From: Verrucomicrobia bacterium UBA6354
Lineage (GTDB): Bacteria > Verrucomicrobiota > Kiritimatiellia > RFP12 > UBA1067
Direction: 5' to 3'
DNA: 14,897 nt
NCBI GenBank assembly: GCA_002440145.1
Contig: DJRS01000151.1
Span: forward strand, 1 to 14,897
The notes under the pieces were generated by a model that searched no databases, was not told the origin of the DNA, and saw nothing but the letters and a program-made list of their open reading frames with translations. Made by a program: the position numbers and the translations under genes. Below, one piece after another: positions 13,922 to 14,897 of the stretch (within the stretch, counting starts at the first letter, position 1; each line of letters starts with the position of its first letter).

Positions 13922-14641
13922 ATGGTAGACTACGAGAGCGCATTCAAAAACCGCGAATACGGCGCGACCGCCGCGGCCGGAACGGGAATCGCAGGCGTAT
14001 TCCGGCAGGTTTACGGCTGGATGGCGGCCGGACTCGGGCTTTCGGGGCTCGTGGCCTGGCAGGTCGCCTCGAGCGGCGCCCTGGAGACGCTGGTGAAAGG
14101 CCCCACCCTCACTCTGTGCGCCATCGCGGAAATCGTTCTCGTCATCGCCCTCTCGGCCGGCATCCGCAAGCTGTCTCCGTTCGCCGCGCTCGCGCTCTTC
14201 TTCATATACGCCGCGCTGAACGGGTTGACGCTGTCCGTCATCTTCCTCGCCTGCGACCTGGCGCTCATCGGGCGCGCGTTCTTCGTCACCGCGGCGATGT
14301 TCGCCGGGCTCGCGCTGTGGGGGTCGGTCACGAAGGGGGACCTCTCCAGCATCGGCGCGGTCTGCGGCATGGCGCTTTGGGGGCTGATAATCGCCTCCAT
14401 CGTGAACATCTTCCTGCGCAGCAGCGGTTTGGACTGGGCCGTTTCGTTCGCGGGCGTGCTGATTTTCTCCGGCCTTGCGATGTACGATGCGCAGAAAATC
14501 AAGCAATTCGCCGCGGATTCCGGGCTCATGGACGCGGGCACGCGGCGCAAAGTGGCGCTTTTGGGCGCGCTTTCCCTCTATTTGGACTTTATCAACCTCT
14601 TTCTGAGTCTCTTGCGGCTGATGAACAACCACAAGGACTGA
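13922..14641 (+). CDS. Bax inhibitor-1 / YccA-YetJ family (TMBIM) inner-membrane protein
   Basis: The ATG at 13922 gives 239 aa, with AAAGGA 8 nt upstream. ATGs at 13880 and 13901 are in frame, but the first overlaps the -10 box. The protein has about seven hydrophobic segments from residue 26 on. Family marks are VFRQVYGWMAAGLGLSGLVAW (26-46), FFIYAALNGLTLSVIF (93-108), MYDAQKIKQF (188-197) and ALSLYLDFINLFLSLLRL (216-233). Asp189 and Asp222 correspond to the paired aspartates that gate the pH-sensitive calcium leak in Bacillus YetJ. Bacterial members include E. coli YccA, which modulates FtsH, and YbhL. Function here could be ion leak or membrane quality control. It is the only plus-strand gene and appears to be monocistronic. 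Confidence 0.93.
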   Translation: MVDYESAFKNREYGATAAAGTGIAGVFRQVYGWMAAGLGLSGLVAWQVASSGALETLVKGPTLTLCAIAEIVLVIALSAGIRKLSPFAALALFFIYAALNGLTLSVIFLACDLALIGRAFFVTAAMFAGLALWGSVTKGDLSSIGAVCGMALWGLIIASIVNIFLRSSGLDWAVSFAGVLIFSGLAMYDAQKIKQFAADSGLMDAGTRRKVALLGALSLYLDFINLFLSLLRLMNNHKD

Positions 14642-14733
14642 GGGGGAGCCGCCGTTGCGCCGGAACGGTGATGCCGTTGCGCCGGAACGGTGACCCCGTC
14701 CCGCCGGAACGCCGCGCACAAGCCCCCCTTTCT
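14641..14733 (+). terminator. Possible transcript-end structure after the BI-1-like gene
   Basis: AGGGGG at 14641-14646 can pair with CCCCCT at 14724-14729, enclosing the tandem small hairpins and ending in TTTCT. The long enclosed loop and short T-tract make it an atypical terminator. Offered only because no better one is seen. Confidence 0.2.
14651..14715. repeat. Tandem 22-bp hairpin repeats (two exact copies and one degenerate)
   Basis: Positions 14651-14671 and 14673-14693 are identical over 21 bp at a 22-bp period. A third copy at 14695-14715 matches at about 15 of 21 positions. Each exact copy contains CCGTT-GCGCCGG-AACGG, a 5-bp stem with a 7-nt loop. The array begins 10 bp after the BI-1 stop. 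The period is not a multiple of three and no frame is evident, so it is not coding. It could be a small REP-like or transcript-stabilising element. Confidence 0.7.
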
Positions 14734-14814
14734 AATGGGCAATACACGCCCGTACGATGACCGCGGCACGACATCCGCGGCAGGGCGTTCGCGGCGCTTT
14801 TGCGTCCGTCCGGT

Positions 14815-14820
14815 TATAAT
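14815..14820 (+). promoter_or_regulatory. Candidate -10 box (TATAAT) in the downstream tail
   Basis: A perfect TATAAT with no convincing -35 at 16-18 nt. About 20 nt further on is a hairpin-capable AAAACG-CGG-CGTTTT (14840-14854), then an ATG at 14856 whose frame stays open to the window end. It may drive the next plus-strand gene. Confidence 0.35.
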
Positions 14821-14855
14821 GCTTCGTACATAATTTGCCAAAACGCGGCGTTTTC

Positions 14856-14897
14856 ATGTCTTTTCGCGGCAGTTTTAACTTTCCCGTTGACTTACCT
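14856..14897 (+). CDS. Possible start of the next gene, cut by the window edge
   Basis: An ATG at 14856 opens a 14-codon frame (MSFRGSFNFPVDLP) that is still open at the window end. There is no Shine-Dalgarno; the only support is the TATAAT box about 36 nt upstream and the plus-strand direction of the preceding gene. Fourteen codons are far too few to tell a gene from chance. The rest of the tail after the repeats (14,734-14,814) shows nothing clear beyond two CCGCGG sites 8 bp apart. Confidence 0.18.
   Translation, partial: MSFRGSFNFPVDLP

Noticed and set aside
14651..14715. The 22-bp repeats as a CRISPR array
   Set aside because: The copies abut with a 22-bp period and no spacers, and no cas gene is present.
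13853..14719. A 288-codon minus-strand frame opposite the BI-1-like gene
   Set aside because: The plus-strand gene has TM segments and family motifs; the opposite frame is hydrophilic and rich in Arg and Glu.
13844..14730. The BI-1 gene with its flanking 11-bp inverted repeats as a transposable element
   Set aside because: There is no transposase, no target-site duplication seen, and the gene is a typical chromosomal membrane protein.
1..14897. A defence, toxin-antitoxin or phage system
   Set aside because: No nuclease, helicase, toxin, integrase or phage structural motif was found in any supported gene.

Overview
This window looks like chromosomal DNA from a GC-rich, Gram-negative-type bacterium. 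My best guess is the Planctomycetota-Verrucomicrobiota-Lentisphaerota group, possibly a Kiritimatiellae-like lineage. The reasons are a lipoprotein with a DUF1080 (3-keto-disaccharide hydrolase) start, an MJ0042 zinc-ribbon protein with one membrane anchor, exported proteins of no recognised family, and high-GC housekeeping genes. This placement is inference from gene content, because no rRNA or other strong phylogenetic marker is present.

Layout. From about 13,616 down to position 1 everything lies on the minus strand as one tightly packed directon of 13 confident genes plus one candidate small ORF. Gaps are 2-69 bp and three confident junctions are 4-bp ATGA overlaps. In transcription order: YchJ-like SEC-C protein, HAD phosphatase, unknown 181-aa cytosolic protein, ParA ATPase, candidate 47-aa ORF, NAD kinase, uridine-kinase-like P-loop kinase, sugar-porter MFS transporter, PhnP-like metallo-hydrolase, exported unknown, TsaD (t6A synthesis), exported unknown, MJ0042/TM/discoidin-like protein, and the 5' part of a DUF1080 lipoprotein that runs off the window. 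A 305-bp divergent control region (13,617-13,921) separates this directon from a plus-strand Bax-inhibitor-1-like membrane protein (13,922-14,641). A non-coding tail with tandem 22-bp hairpin repeats and a TATAAT box follows.

How the genes fit together. The directon mixes essential housekeeping (NAD(P) supply, tRNA t6A modification, chromosome segregation) with sugar or nucleoside handling (MFS, P-loop kinase, HAD phosphatase, PhnP-like hydrolase) and three to four extracytoplasmic proteins at its far end. No dedicated pathway is evident. The last part (about 0.5-6.8 kb) is visibly less GC-rich than the first part (about 9.2-14.6 kb).

I see no CRISPR array, transposase, phage, toxin-antitoxin or defence locus, and no tRNA or rRNA. 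The most interesting items are the paired divergent promoters sharing a nearly identical 14-bp extended -10 with a palindrome over one of them, the ParA without a ParB, the 47-aa ORF between parA and nadK, the zinc-ribbon/TM/discoidin protein, and the repeat structures around the BI-1 gene.
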